Positions 24,848 through 34,410 are shown, numbered from the stretch's first letter. The stretch is 50,923 nt of DNA from Steroidobacteraceae bacterium (GCA_025458905.1 JALORN010000017.1:59023-109945), one strand, 5' to 3'. The notes: generated by a model not told the origin, from the letters alone. Translations and numbers: made by a program.

Positions 24848-26260
24848 ATGATCGCGACGGTGGCCCGCAAGGAGTTCCGCGGCGCGCTGCGCGACGGGCG
24901 CGTGCGGGCCGGCGCGCTGGTGCTGCTGGTGCTCGGCCTCGCCGCGCTCGCGAGCGCGGCGGCGCGCTACGCCGACGTCTCCGCCGAGCGCGCGGCGGCC
25001 CAGGCGCTGATCCAGGAGCAGTGGACCGCGCAGGGCGAGAAGAACCCGCACTCCGCCGCGCACTACGGCATCTACGCGTTCCGCGCGGCGTTGCCGCTCG
25101 GCTTCTTCGACCCGGGCGTGTCCTCCTACGAGGGGGTCTCGATCTGGCTCGAGGCGCACAAGCGCAACTTCGCGATCGGCCGGCCCGCCGACGACATGAC
25201 CGCGCTGGTGCGCTTCGGCGAGCTGTCGCTGGCGTTCGTGTTCCAGGCGCTGGTGCCGCTCGGCCTGATCCTGATGGCCTACGCGGCGTTCTCCGGCGAG
25301 CGCGAGGGCGGCACGCTGCGCCAGCTGCTCGCCTCCGGGGTCACGCCGGCGCAGCTGTTCCTCGGCAAGTTCGTCGGCCTCGGCGGCGCGGCGCTGCTGC
25401 TGCTCGCGCCGCTGCTCGCGGTCTGCCTGGCGGCCTTGGTGTACGCGAGCGGCACCACCTGGCTGCCGGCCGCGCTGGTGCTGCTGCTCGTCTACGGTGT
25501 CTACGGCGCGCTGGTACTGCTGCTGTCGCTGACGGTGTCGGCGCGCGCCTCGAGCTCCCAGGCCGCGCTGCTGGTGCTGCTGGCGTTCTGGGCCGTGGTC
25601 ACCTTCGTCGTGCCGCGGGTCGCCGCCGACCTCGGCCGCTCGCTCGAGCCGACGCCGACCGCGGGCGACTTCCAGCGCGGCGTGGATGCCGACCTCGCCA
25701 CCGGGCTAGACGGCGAGTCGCCGGCCGCGAAGGTCGAGAAGCGCCGCCAGCAGCTGCTGAAGCTCTACAAGGTGGAGCGCGAGCAGGACCTGCCGATCAA
25801 CTTCCAGGGCATCGTGTTCGGCATCCAGGACGACGTCGGCAATGCCGTCTACGACAAGCACTTCGGCATCCTGGAACGCGCGGTCGATCGCCAGGTCGAC
25901 GTGTTCGAGGCGGCGAGCGTGCTGTCGCCGCGGATGGCGCTGGCACTGATCTCCCAGGAGGTGGCCGGCACCAGCCTGCAGCACCAACGCTGGTTCGAGC
26001 GCGGCGCCGAGCAGTTCCGCCGCCGGCTCATGGACATCCTGAACCGCGACATCGCGATCAACTCGCGCACCGGCCAGGCGGACTACCGCGCGGGCGCGGA
26101 GCTGTGGCGCCGCACCGGCGAGTATCGCTACGAGCCCGAGCCGCTGGCCGAGTCGCTGGCGCGCTGCGCCGCGCCGCTGACGGTGCTCGTGCTGTGGCTC
26201 GCGGTGCTCGTCGGGGCGTCGGTCGTGACCACGCGGCACCTGAAGGTGCTCGCCGCATGA
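24848..26260 (+). CDS. ABC-2 type permease (DUF3526-like), first subunit
   Basis: 470 residues from ATG 24848. The layout is an N-terminal helix (AGALVLLVLGLAALAS), a periplasmic loop of about 90 residues, and four helices between 130 and 260 that include the conserved YAAFSGEREGGTLRQLLASG coupling motif, shown here because it marks ABC-2 exporters. A second large loop of about 190 residues with several charged helices and a last helix (LTVLVLWLAVLVGASVV) follow. No substrate-binding protein is encoded nearby, which fits export. The next gene begins within its stop (ATGA). Confidence 0.85.
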   Translation: MIATVARKEFRGALRDGRVRAGALVLLVLGLAALASAAARYADVSAERAAAQALIQEQWTAQGEKNPHSAAHYGIYAFRAALPLGFFDPGVSSYEGVSIWLEAHKRNFAIGRPADDMTALVRFGELSLAFVFQALVPLGLILMAYAAFSGEREGGTLRQLLASGVTPAQLFLGKFVGLGGAALLLLAPLLAVCLAALVYASGTTWLPAALVLLLVYGVYGALVLLLSLTVSARASSSQAALLVLLAFWAVVTFVVPRVAADLGRSLEPTPTAGDFQRGVDADLATGLDGESPAAKVEKRRQQLLKLYKVEREQDLPINFQGIVFGIQDDVGNAVYDKHFGILERAVDRQVDVFEAASVLSPRMALALISQEVAGTSLQHQRWFERGAEQFRRRLMDILNRDIAINSRTGQADYRAGAELWRRTGEYRYEPEPLAESLARCAAPLTVLVLWLAVLVGASVVTTRHLKVLAA

Positions 26261-27681
26261 ACGCGCCGGCTGCGGCGGGTGGCGGCTCGATGCTGCGCCG
26301 CGAGTGGCAGCTGCTGCGCCGCGAGGGACTCGCGCCCTGGGCGCTGGTGGCGCTGGCGCTGCTGCTGCTCGCCGCGGCGCTCAACGGGCGCGCGCTGCTC
26401 GGCGCGCACGGCGCGACGGCTGCCGCGCTCCAGGAAGAGACGGAGTCTACGCTGAAGGCCCTCGCCGACCAGGCGGCCCGTGGCGTGCCGACCGCGACCT
26501 CGCCCGGCGCGGTCGGCTACAGCGTGCTCGCGGAACCGGCGCTCCTGCCGCGCGCACCGCTCGGCGCGCTGGCGATCGGCCAGGGCGACCTGCTGCCGTT
26601 CCACTATGCCGTCACCGCGCGCGGCCCCTACACCTTCCTGACGCGCACCGAGCCGGACAACTCACTGCGCCTCGCCACCGGCAACTTCGACGCCGCGTTC
26701 GTGATCGTCTGGCTGCTGCCGCTGGTGGTGATCGCCCTGTCCTTCGGCATCGTCTCGGCGGAGCGCGAGCGCGGCGTGCTCGCGATCGCGGTCGTCTCCG
26801 GCACCAGCGCGCCGCGCTTCGTGGTCGGCAAGCTGCTGGCGCGTGCCGCGCTGGTCGTCGGTGCGCTCTGGGTCGCGATCGTCGCCGCGGCGCTGGTCGC
26901 GGGCGTGCCGGTCGGGCGGCCCGAGGGCGCGCTGCCGCTGCTCGCCTGGCTGGTCGTCGCGACGCTCTACGCGGCCTTCTGGTTCGCGCTCGCGCTGTGG
27001 GTGAACGCGGTGCCGAGGAGCTCCGACCAGAACGCGAGCCTGCTCGCCGGGGCGTGGCTGGTGCTGGTGATCCTGGCGCCCGCCCTGACCAACCTCGCCG
27101 CGACCACGGTGTTCGCCGCGCCGTCGCGGGTGGAGCTCACCACCGAGCTGCGCGAGGCCACCGAGGCCGCCGACCGCGAAGCCGCGGCCGACCGCGACCA
27201 GTACTTCTTCGACCATCCCGAGATGCAGGGCGGCGAGATGGACCGCACCGCCTACTTCCAGAGCGTGGCCCGCACCGAGGCCAGCATCTCGAAAGCGATG
27301 GCGCCGCTGCTCGAGCGCTTCGAGGTGCAGGCGCTGCGCCAGCAGGGGCTGGTCGAGGTGCTGCAGTACCTCTCGCCGGCCACGCTGGCCTGGCAGTCGC
27401 TGACCGCGCTCGCCGGCAGCGACGGCGCGCGCCACCGCGAGTTCCGCGCGCAGGCGGTCGCGTTCCAGGGCGGGTGGTCGGAGTTCTTCGCCTCGCGGCT
27501 GATGCGCGGGGCGAGCCTCGGGCCGGCGGACTACGCCGCCCTGCCGCGCTTCCGCTTCGCCGAGCCCGCGACTGCGTCGGTGCTGGCTCGCGTCGCGCTG
27601 CCGCTCGCGGTGCTGGCGCTGCTGGTGGCGCTGCTCGCCTGGCTCGCGCTGCGTCGGCTGCGGCGCTTGCCGGTGACCTGA
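26257..27681 (+). CDS. ABC-2 type permease (DUF3526-like), second subunit
   Basis: 474 residues from ATG 26257, overlapping the first permease by 4 bp. It has the same plan as its neighbour: an N-terminal helix after LRREWQLLRREGLAPW, a loop of about 130 residues, then helices with ALSFGIVSAERERGVLAI (coupling motif), LWVAIVAAALVAG, LLAWLVVATLYAAFWFALAL and LAGAWLVLVILAPAL. A large Glu/Arg-rich extracytoplasmic loop and a final helix near 445-465 complete it. The two subunits probably form a heterodimer with the ATPase encoded at 27723. Confidence 0.85.
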   Translation: MNAPAAAGGGSMLRREWQLLRREGLAPWALVALALLLLAAALNGRALLGAHGATAAALQEETESTLKALADQAARGVPTATSPGAVGYSVLAEPALLPRAPLGALAIGQGDLLPFHYAVTARGPYTFLTRTEPDNSLRLATGNFDAAFVIVWLLPLVVIALSFGIVSAERERGVLAIAVVSGTSAPRFVVGKLLARAALVVGALWVAIVAAALVAGVPVGRPEGALPLLAWLVVATLYAAFWFALALWVNAVPRSSDQNASLLAGAWLVLVILAPALTNLAATTVFAAPSRVELTTELREATEAADREAAADRDQYFFDHPEMQGGEMDRTAYFQSVARTEASISKAMAPLLERFEVQALRQQGLVEVLQYLSPATLAWQSLTALAGSDGARHREFRAQAVAFQGGWSEFFASRLMRGASLGPADYAALPRFRFAEPATASVLARVALPLAVLALLVALLAWLALRRLRRLPVT

Positions 27682-27722
27682 GCGCCGCCGGAAGCACCGC
27701 CCACCGTCACGGAGACCTGCAA

Positions 27723-28424
27723 GTGCTCGAGACCCAGAAGCTCTGCAAGACCTACGGCGAAGTCGCGGCGCTGCGCGACCTCGACCTCGTGGTGCGACCC
27801 GGCGAGATCTACTGCATGCTCGGCGCCAACGGCGCCGGCAAGACCACGACGATCAACCTGCTGCTCGGCTTCATCGCGCCGAGCAGCGGCAGCGCGCGCG
27901 TCTGCGGCATCGACGTCGCCCAGGACCCGACCGGCGCCCGCCACAAGCTCGCCTACATCCCCGAGACGGTGATGCTCTACGGCGCGCTCAGCGGCTTCGA
28001 GAACCTGCAGTACTTCTCGGAGCTCTCGGGCCACCGGCACCCCGAATCGACCTTGCGCGAGTGCCTGGCGCGCGCCGGGCTGCAGGCGTCCGCGCACGAC
28101 CGGCCGCTGAAGGGCTATTCCAAGGGCATGCGACAGAAGGTCGGCGTCGCGATCGCGCTCGCCAAGCGCGCCGAGGCGCTGCTGCTCGACGAGCCCACCT
28201 CAGGCCTCGACCCGAAGGCCAGCAACGAGTTCTCCGAGCTGATCCTCGCGCTCGCGCGCGACGGCGCCGCGATCCTGATGGCGACCCACGACCTGTTCCG
28301 CGCCAAGGAGACCGGCACGCGGATCGGGATCATGCGCGAGGGCATGCTGCGCGCGCAGTACGACGCCGCGGCGATCTCGCACGGCGAGCTGGAGAAGGCG
28401 TACCTCGAGCAGATGCAGGGCTGA
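27723..28424 (+). CDS. ABC transporter ATP-binding protein
   Basis: 233 residues from GTG 27723, with GGAGA 9-13 bases upstream. Walker A GANGAGKT is at residues 34-41, the signature appears as YSKGMRQ (132-138, with K replacing the first G of LSGGQ), Walker B LLLDEP is at 153-158 and the switch histidine H189 is in ATHD. It is of the CcmA/NosF/drug-exporter type that pairs with ABC-2 permeases. It follows the permease pair by 41 bp and precedes the outer-membrane factor by 6 bp, so the whole set is probably one transcript. Confidence 0.9.
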   Translation: MLETQKLCKTYGEVAALRDLDLVVRPGEIYCMLGANGAGKTTTINLLLGFIAPSSGSARVCGIDVAQDPTGARHKLAYIPETVMLYGALSGFENLQYFSELSGHRHPESTLRECLARAGLQASAHDRPLKGYSKGMRQKVGVAIALAKRAEALLLDEPTSGLDPKASNEFSELILALARDGAAILMATHDLFRAKETGTRIGIMREGMLRAQYDAAAISHGELEKAYLEQMQG

Positions 28425-28430
28425 GACGCG

Positions 28431-30008
28431 ATGCCGACCGACGTACCCCGCCGCACACCGTCCACGCGCCACCACGCGACCGCGCGGCTCGTGGCGCTGG
28501 CGTCCGCGACGCTGCTGCTCGCGGCCTGCGCCGCGCCCGGTCGCGAGGACAGCGAACGCGCCGTGCGCGAGCTGGTCGCGGCGCGGATGCCGGCGCTCGA
28601 CCCACCGCTCGGGCGCGCGCTGGCGAACGACGCCGCCGCGATCGAGGCGCGGCTGCGCGAGCTGCGCGCGCAGCCGCTGACGCCGCGCACCGCGGTCGAG
28701 GTCGCGCTGCTGCGCAGCCCGCAGGTCGGGACCACGCTCGCCGGCCTCGGCCTCTCGCGTGCCGACCTGCTCGCCGCCGTGCGCACCTCGAACCCGACGA
28801 TCGGCGGCGCGCGCGCCGGCGCCGATGGCGCCTACCGCACCACCGTCGACTTCGCGCTCGGCCTCGGCGACCTGCTGCTGCTGCCGGCGCGGCGCCGGCT
28901 CGGCGCCGCCGAGTTCGCGCTGGCGCAGCGCCGCGTCGCGCAGGAGATGCTGGTGCTCGCCGCCGACGTCGAGATCGCCTGGTACACGGCGGTCGGCGCG
29001 CGCCAGGTCGCGACCATGCGCGATGCCGTGGCCCAGGCGGCCGGCCTCTCGGCCGAGCTCGCGCAGCGCTTTTTCGACGCCGGCAACATCAACCCGCTGC
29101 AGCTCGCGGTCGAGAAGGCCGCGGCCTCGCAGTTCCGGGTCGGGGCGCTGAACGCCGCCTTCGATGCCCGGCGCGAGCGCCTGGCGCTGTTGCGCACCAT
29201 CGGCGTGGGCAGCGACCCCGACTGGCAGCTGGCCGACCGCCTGCCGAAGCCGCAGCTGCCGACCGCCGCGGTCGCCGAGCTGGTGACGCTCGCGGCCGGC
29301 CGCCGCGCCGACCTCGAGGCCGCACGCCGCGAGATCGCGCTGCTCGAGGACGCGCTCGGCGTCGCTCGCCGCTGGCGCCTGCTCGGCGAGCTGCGGCTCG
29401 GCGGCGAGCGCGAGAAGGAGCCCTCGGGCGAGGTGCTCGAGGGCCCGACGCTCGAGCTCGCGCTGCCGATCTTCGACCAGGGCCAGCCCGGCATCGCGCG
29501 CGCCGAAGCGCGGCTCGCGGCCTCGCGCGCCGCGCTGCGCGAGCTGGAGCTCGCGATCGACTTCGACGTGCGCACCTCCGTCGACCGCCTCGAGACCGCC
29601 GCGGCCGCCATCGACCAGTACGAGCGCCTGCTGGTGCCCGCACAGCAGGCGATCGTCGAGCAGCAGCAGCGCTTCCAGAACTTCATGCTGATCGGGCAAT
29701 TCGAACTGCTGCTCGCCAAGCAGCAGGAATACGACGTCTACCAGGGCTATCTCGAGGCGGTGCGCGATTTCTGGATCGCCCGCACCGACCTGGAGCGCGC
29801 CGTCGGCGGGGCGCTGCCCGGCGGCAGTCCCGAGCGTCCGGCAGGTCCCGCGGGCGAGCCGGCACCCGACGCCGGCATCAGCCCGCAGGACCTGCCCGGC
29901 ATGCCTGCCGAACCCGACATCTACCGCCTGCCGCCGGCACCGCAGCCCGGCAGCGACGCCGCCCGCAAGGAAGCCCCCAGCAAGGAAGCGGAGGAACCGC
30001 AGCCATGA
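28431..30008 (+). CDS. TolC-family outer-membrane factor lipoprotein
   Basis: 525 residues. A lipoprotein signal ends in LLAAC, and two long helical-hairpin repeats follow (about residues 80-270 and 290-450) with the usual Ala/Glu/Arg pattern: RYFDAG-like QRFFDAGNINPLQLA, and QQQRFQNFMLIGQFELL, whose Gln/Phe pattern marks the second repeat. The C-terminal 85 residues are Pro/Glu-rich and probably disordered. Members form trimeric channels. No periplasmic adaptor (MFP) gene is present here, so contact with the ABC permeases would need another protein. It overlaps the multicopper oxidase gene by 4 bp. Confidence 0.85.
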   Translation: MPTDVPRRTPSTRHHATARLVALASATLLLAACAAPGREDSERAVRELVAARMPALDPPLGRALANDAAAIEARLRELRAQPLTPRTAVEVALLRSPQVGTTLAGLGLSRADLLAAVRTSNPTIGGARAGADGAYRTTVDFALGLGDLLLLPARRRLGAAEFALAQRRVAQEMLVLAADVEIAWYTAVGARQVATMRDAVAQAAGLSAELAQRFFDAGNINPLQLAVEKAAASQFRVGALNAAFDARRERLALLRTIGVGSDPDWQLADRLPKPQLPTAAVAELVTLAAGRRADLEAARREIALLEDALGVARRWRLLGELRLGGEREKEPSGEVLEGPTLELALPIFDQGQPGIARAEARLAASRAALRELELAIDFDVRTSVDRLETAAAAIDQYERLLVPAQQAIVEQQQRFQNFMLIGQFELLLAKQQEYDVYQGYLEAVRDFWIARTDLERAVGGALPGGSPERPAGPAGEPAPDAGISPQDLPGMPAEPDIYRLPPAPQPGSDAARKEAPSKEAEEPQP

Positions 30009-31435
30009 AGTTCTCGCGACGCAACGTCGTCCTGACCGCCGGCGCCGCCACGCTCGCCGGCCTCGGCGCCCGCGAGGCCGCCGGACAAGACCATTCGCAC
30101 CATCATCCTGCGCCCGCCACGGCATCCGGTGCCGCGCCGGCACCGGCCTCGGCCCAGGCACCGGCCGGCGAGGCCGGCACCGCGCGCCCCGGCGTGCGCA
30201 GCAAGGCCGCAGCGGCGGCAGCCGCACCGGACATGGGGCCGAGCAACCCGATCTATCGGCCCGTGCGCACGCTGAACGGCTGGACGTTGCCCTATCGCAT
30301 GCGCGGCGGCGTCAAGGAGTTCCACCTGGTCGCCGAGGAGATCGAGCACGAGTTCGGGCCGGGCTCGAAGGCCAGGTGCTGGGGCTACAACGGCACCACT
30401 CCGGGGCCCACGATCGAGGTGGTCGAGGGCGACCGGGTGCGGATCTTCGTCACCAACCGCCTCGGCGAGCACACCTCGGTGCACTGGCACGGCATCCTGC
30501 TGCCGAGCGGCATGGACGGCGTCGGCGGCCTGAACCAGCCGCAGATCAAGCCCGGCGAGACCTTCGTCTACGAGTTCACGCTGCGCCAGCACGGCACCCA
30601 CATGTACCACCCGCACGCCGACGAGATGACGCAGATGGCGTTCGGCATGATGGGCATGTTCATCATCCACCCGCGCGTGCCGGACACGCCGCGGGTCGAC
30701 CGCGACTACGTGATCCTGCTGCACAACTGGGCGCTGCACCCGGGCACGTACCGGCCGGACCCGTCGATCCTGCAGGACTTCGACCTCTGGACCTTCAACA
30801 GCAAGGCGTATCCCGCGATCGACCCGATCGTCGCCGCGACCGGCGAGCGCGTGCGCATCCGCATCGGCAACCTGTCGATGTGGAACCACCCGATCCACAT
30901 CCACGGCCCGCGCTGCTGGGTCACCGGCGGCGACGGCGGCCGCTACCCGCGCAGCGCCTGGCGCTCGGAGGTCACCGAGATCGTCGGCGTCGGCCAGACC
31001 CGCGACCTCGAGTTCGACGCGGTCGCGGGCGACTGGGCGATGCACTGCCACATGGCGCACCACACCATGAACGCGATGGGCCACGACCTGCCGATCACCG
31101 TCGGCGTCGAGCAGGCCGAGGTCGCCTCGAAGATGAGCACGATCCTGCCGGGCTTCATGGCGATGGGAAAGTACGGCATGGCCGAGCACCAGGACCACGT
31201 CGACATGGGACACATGCCGGGGCCGGAGAACACGATCCCGATGATGACGGGCAAGGGCCCCTACGGGAACGTCGAGATGGGCGGCATGTTCACGGTGATC
31301 AAGGTCCGCGACGGATTGCGTCCGGGAGACTTCAACGACCCGGGCTGGTACCGCGCGCCCGCAGGGACGGTGGCGCGCAAGGTCAGCAGCGATCCGGATT
31401 TCGGCGCGCCGGTACGGCGCGGCAAGCCGGCCTGA
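30005..31435 (+). CDS. Tat-exported multicopper oxidase (CopA-like)
   Basis: 476 residues. The Tat motif FSRRNVVLTAG (RR at 5-6) is followed by a His-rich stretch DHSHHH (29-34) and an Ala/Pro linker. All four copper-binding motifs are present: HWHG (160-163), HPH (202-204), HPIHIH (295-300) and HCH-x3-H (347-353), with M358 as a candidate axial ligand. The protein is shorter than classical three-domain CopA (about 600 residues). Multicopper oxidases of this context oxidise Cu(I) to the less toxic Cu(II) in the periplasm. It overlaps the outer-membrane factor gene by 4 bp. Confidence 0.9.
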   Translation: MKFSRRNVVLTAGAATLAGLGAREAAGQDHSHHHPAPATASGAAPAPASAQAPAGEAGTARPGVRSKAAAAAAAPDMGPSNPIYRPVRTLNGWTLPYRMRGGVKEFHLVAEEIEHEFGPGSKARCWGYNGTTPGPTIEVVEGDRVRIFVTNRLGEHTSVHWHGILLPSGMDGVGGLNQPQIKPGETFVYEFTLRQHGTHMYHPHADEMTQMAFGMMGMFIIHPRVPDTPRVDRDYVILLHNWALHPGTYRPDPSILQDFDLWTFNSKAYPAIDPIVAATGERVRIRIGNLSMWNHPIHIHGPRCWVTGGDGGRYPRSAWRSEVTEIVGVGQTRDLEFDAVAGDWAMHCHMAHHTMNAMGHDLPITVGVEQAEVASKMSTILPGFMAMGKYGMAEHQDHVDMGHMPGPENTIPMMTGKGPYGNVEMGGMFTVIKVRDGLRPGDFNDPGWYRAPAGTVARKVSSDPDFGAPVRRGKPA

Positions 31436-31529
31436 GCGAGGGCATGCAGGCCCCGCGGAGACTGGAGTTCAGGGACGACGGGCGATCGGTTCGACAGCAT
31501 CAACCACCTACAGCAGAGAGGATCGGAAC

Positions 31530-32165
31530 ATGAAGACCCCCCACAGCGTCGTGGCCGCGGCCACGGCCGCCGCCCTCGTCGCGACGCTCGCGGCGGCGCC
31601 GGCGGCGGCGCACAACACGCTCACCGCGATGACGGCGCCCGCCGGCTACGTGCAGGACCTCGAGATGCGCGTGACCCACGGCTGCAAGGGCAGCCCGGTC
31701 AACGGCGTCAAGATCAAGATCCCCGAGGGCGTCACGCGCGTCAGCGTCGGCATGAACCGCGACTGGAAGGTCGAGACCAAGATGCGCAAGCTGCCGAAGC
31801 CGGTCCCCGGCGAGGGCGGCACGATGCTCACCGAGACGGTCGACGAGATCATCTGGTCGCAGCCGAAGAGCGTGATCCCGGCGCTCGGCACCTACGAGGG
31901 CTTCAGGTTCCGCGCGAGCCTGCCGAACACGCCCGGCGCGATCCTGTTCTTCAAGACGATCAACCTCTGCGAGAAGGGCGAGGACCCGTACATCGACCTG
32001 CCCAAGACACCGCTGCCGGCGGTCGGCGCCCCGGACTTCGGCCAGAAGCTGATCGACTTCATGGCCGCGACGCCGGGGCCTGCCCCCTACCTGATCCTCG
32101 AGAAGCCGGCGAAGCCGCAGTACCCCTGGGGCACCGCGACGCCGACGCCTCGCAAGGCGCCCTGA
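31530..32165 (+). CDS. YcnI/DUF1775 periplasmic copper-binding protein
   Basis: 211 residues. The signal peptide ends at PAAA, leaving His28 at the mature N-terminus. In Bacillus YcnI such a His forms a one-histidine Cu(II) brace. The DUF1775 signature is visible as RVTHGCKGSPVNGVKIKIPE, followed by NRDWKVET with the conserved Trp, and FRFRASLPNTPGAILFFKT. A GAGAGGATCGG ribosome region precedes the ATG by about 8 bases. It is the partner of the CopC-CopD fusion in most genomes and likely passes copper to it. Confidence 0.9.
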   Translation: MKTPHSVVAAATAAALVATLAAAPAAAHNTLTAMTAPAGYVQDLEMRVTHGCKGSPVNGVKIKIPEGVTRVSVGMNRDWKVETKMRKLPKPVPGEGGTMLTETVDEIIWSQPKSVIPALGTYEGFRFRASLPNTPGAILFFKTINLCEKGEDPYIDLPKTPLPAVGAPDFGQKLIDFMAATPGPAPYLILEKPAKPQYPWGTATPTPRKAP

Positions 32166-32178
32166 GCCCCGCGCCCCT

Positions 32179-32202
32179 CGCACCGGCGACGCGGCCGGTG
32201 CG
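32179..32202 (+). terminator. Hairpin after the YcnI gene, possible terminator
   Basis: CGCACCGGC (32179-32187) and GCCGGTGCG (32194-32202) form a perfect 9-bp stem with a six-base loop, starting 14 bases after the stop codon. No T-run follows, so intrinsic termination is uncertain; it may instead stabilise the 3' end or mark a Rho-dependent end of the copper transcript. Confidence 0.35.
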
Positions 32203-32327
32203 AAGGGCGCTGCCGCGTCACTGCCGCGTCGGCGTGATGGCCGCAGCGGCCTCACGCCGGGAAATGCTGCACGCGCCCGTGCAAGAATGGCCGTGATGAG
32301 GGTGCATTTCACAGCGGCGGAGACGGG

Positions 32328-33479
32328 GTGCGCGCGGCGATGAGGCGCGCGCTGTTCCAGGTGCACCTCTGGGCCGGGGTCGTCGCCGGCCTGCTGATCG
32401 CGCTGCTGGGCGCCAGCGGCAGTGCGCTGGTGTTCCGCGCCGACCTCGAGCGCTGGGCGGTGGCCGACTGGCTGGCCGTGGCGCCCGCCGAAGGCACCGC
32501 GCGCCGCAGCCTCGACGAGGCCGTCGCCCGCGCCTTGCGGGAGTACCCCGCGCGCGAGCTCGCGCGGCTGGTCGTGCCACCGACTCCCGCGAGTTCGGTC
32601 GAGGTCGTGCTGCAGGTGCGCCGGCCTCGCAACCTGGCCGAGGCCGACCTCGTCAGCGTGTTCGTCGATCCCTACACGCTCGAGGTGCTCGGCACGCGCC
32701 GCAAGGCCGAGACCGTGCTCGGCGGGCTGCAGGACTTCCACTACGCACTGTTCTCGGGCGAGCCCGGGCTCAAGGTCAATGGCGTCGCGGCGCTCGGCCT
32801 GCTGCTGCTGGCGCTGACCGGCCCGGTGCTGTGGTGGCCCGGGCGGCGGCGGTGGAACCATGCGTTCAAGGTGCGCACCGGGCCGCCGGCGGCGACCTGG
32901 CGCGACCTGCACGCCGTGTGCGGCGTCGTCTCCTGGGCCGCGATCCTGCTGATCACGCTGACCGCGCTCTACTTCGCGTTCCGCGGCACGGCGACCGCGG
33001 TCGTGACCCTCGCCAGCGGCGCCGCCACGGTCATGCCGCCGCAGGTCCCGCGGCCGGCCGACACCGCGACGGCCGCCGGCTTCGCCTCGTTCGACGCGCT
33101 GGTCGCCGCGGCACGGCGCGCCGAGCCCGAGGCACGGCTCGACGAGCTGCGGCCGGCGCGCACGCTGGAGCGACCGGCCAGCATCTCGTTCCGCCTGCCC
33201 GGCGACACGGTCGTCGGCCGGCACCGCCTGTTCCTCGACCCCGCAAGCGCGACGGTGCTGCGCGTCGATCGCCACGACTCGCTCGATGCCGGCGGCCGCC
33301 TCTTCGCCAACATGGCGCCCTGGCACTTCGGCTCCTTCGGGGGCCGCCTCACCCAGTGGCTGTGGTTCGTCGTCGGCCTCGTGCCGGCACTGCTGTTCGG
33401 CTCGGGGCTGTGGCTGTGGTGGCGCAAGCGGCGGCGGCGCGCGCGGCCGGGCGCGGGCACACAGCCCGGCTTCGCCTGA
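32328..33479 (+). CDS. PepSY-associated TM protein (PiuB/FoxB-like)
   Basis: 383 residues from GTG 32328 (GGAG 6 bases upstream); ATG 32340 is the alternative. Four membrane helices are present: LWAGVVAGLLIALLGASG, VAALGLLLLALTGPVLWWPGRRRW, VSWAAILLITLTALYFAF and a last one with LWFVVGLVPALLFGSGLWLWWRKR, given in parts as family hallmarks. PepSY-like periplasmic loops lie between, with conserved FQVHLW, FHYALFSG, LHAVCG and NMAPWHFG histidines. These proteins are usually iron-siderophore reductases or partners of metal and haem systems. It is preceded by a 162-bp gap with the hairpin, so it may have its own promoter. Confidence 0.85.
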   Translation: MRAAMRRALFQVHLWAGVVAGLLIALLGASGSALVFRADLERWAVADWLAVAPAEGTARRSLDEAVARALREYPARELARLVVPPTPASSVEVVLQVRRPRNLAEADLVSVFVDPYTLEVLGTRRKAETVLGGLQDFHYALFSGEPGLKVNGVAALGLLLLALTGPVLWWPGRRRWNHAFKVRTGPPAATWRDLHAVCGVVSWAAILLITLTALYFAFRGTATAVVTLASGAATVMPPQVPRPADTATAAGFASFDALVAAARRAEPEARLDELRPARTLERPASISFRLPGDTVVGRHRLFLDPASATVLRVDRHDSLDAGGRLFANMAPWHFGSFGGRLTQWLWFVVGLVPALLFGSGLWLWWRKRRRRARPGAGTQPGFA

Positions 33480-33611
33480 GGTGCGGCGCGGTGGCCGGGG
33501 CGTTTCCGTGGAAGCGTCCCCACCTCCGTCCGGGGACGGGCGACCCACTGAACACGGCGCGAGCGGCACGGTCCCACTGCCAGGCGACGACGAACGGGGA
33601 GCCAGCGTTCC

Positions 33612-34388
33612 ATGAAGCACCTCGTCGGCCGGCGCGGGCGATCGCCGCTCGCAGCCGTCGTCGTGGCCGGCGTACACGCCTTGCTGCTCCTCGGCCTGCT
33701 GCGCGCGACCCTGGTCCGCGACGCCACGGTGCCGGAGGCGCCGGCGGTGTTCCTGCTGCTCGAGGATCGCGCGGTGCGCGAGCCGGACCTCCAGCCCGAG
33801 CCCGACGCGGGCACGCGGCGCGAAGCGCCGCAACGTGCTGCGCAGGACCCGGTGCCGCGGCCCGCGCCGGACGCGGCGGCCGGACCCGCGCCCACGCCCG
33901 CCGCCGGCGCGCCGGTCGGGAGCACCGCAGCGCGCGGCTGGACCGACTGGTTCGCCCTCGGCGAGAAGGTGGCGCGCGAGCGCGCCGCGCGTGACGCGGC
34001 CGCGGCGCGGCCGGCGCCAGCGCCGTTCCGCGCCGCGCCCGAGGGGCCGCGTGCGCCGAACGTGTTCGCCGACCGCCGGCGTCGCACCGGCACCTCGGAG
34101 AAGCGCGCCGACGGCGAGTCGATCTTCTGGATCAACGAGAACTGCTACGTCTCGACCGAGTCCACCTCGCTGACGCAACGCGAGCTGCACGACGCGCGGC
34201 GCGACGCGGTCCAGTGCGTCATGCGCCTCGGCAAGCGCGAGGCGCGCGGCGACCTGTTCGACGAGCTGCCGAACCACCGGCGCGAAGGGCGGCCCGACGA
34301 CCCCACCCTGCCGGATGGTCGCGGCGGCACCGGGCCGGGCGGCAGCCCCGAACCTTTGCCAGCGGATCTCGCCGGGGCGGAAAGGTAG
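33612..34388 (+). CDS. TonB-like anchored Pro-rich hypothetical protein
   Basis: 258 residues. A short basic N-terminus (KHLVGRRGR) and one membrane helix (LAAVVVAGVHALLLLGLL) are followed by a Pro/Ala/Arg-rich region (60-150), as in TonB. A small C-terminal domain has IFWINENCYVSTES and a second Cys in AVQCVMRLG. The C-terminal domain is not a TonB domain that I can confirm. It follows the PepSY gene by 132 bp on the same strand. No other function is suggested. Confidence 0.6.
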   Translation: MKHLVGRRGRSPLAAVVVAGVHALLLLGLLRATLVRDATVPEAPAVFLLLEDRAVREPDLQPEPDAGTRREAPQRAAQDPVPRPAPDAAAGPAPTPAAGAPVGSTAARGWTDWFALGEKVARERAARDAAAARPAPAPFRAAPEGPRAPNVFADRRRRTGTSEKRADGESIFWINENCYVSTESTSLTQRELHDARRDAVQCVMRLGKREARGDLFDELPNHRREGRPDDPTLPDGRGGTGPGGSPEPLPADLAGAER

Positions 34389-34410
34389 CGCGAGCCGCAG
34401 GCCTCAGGCC

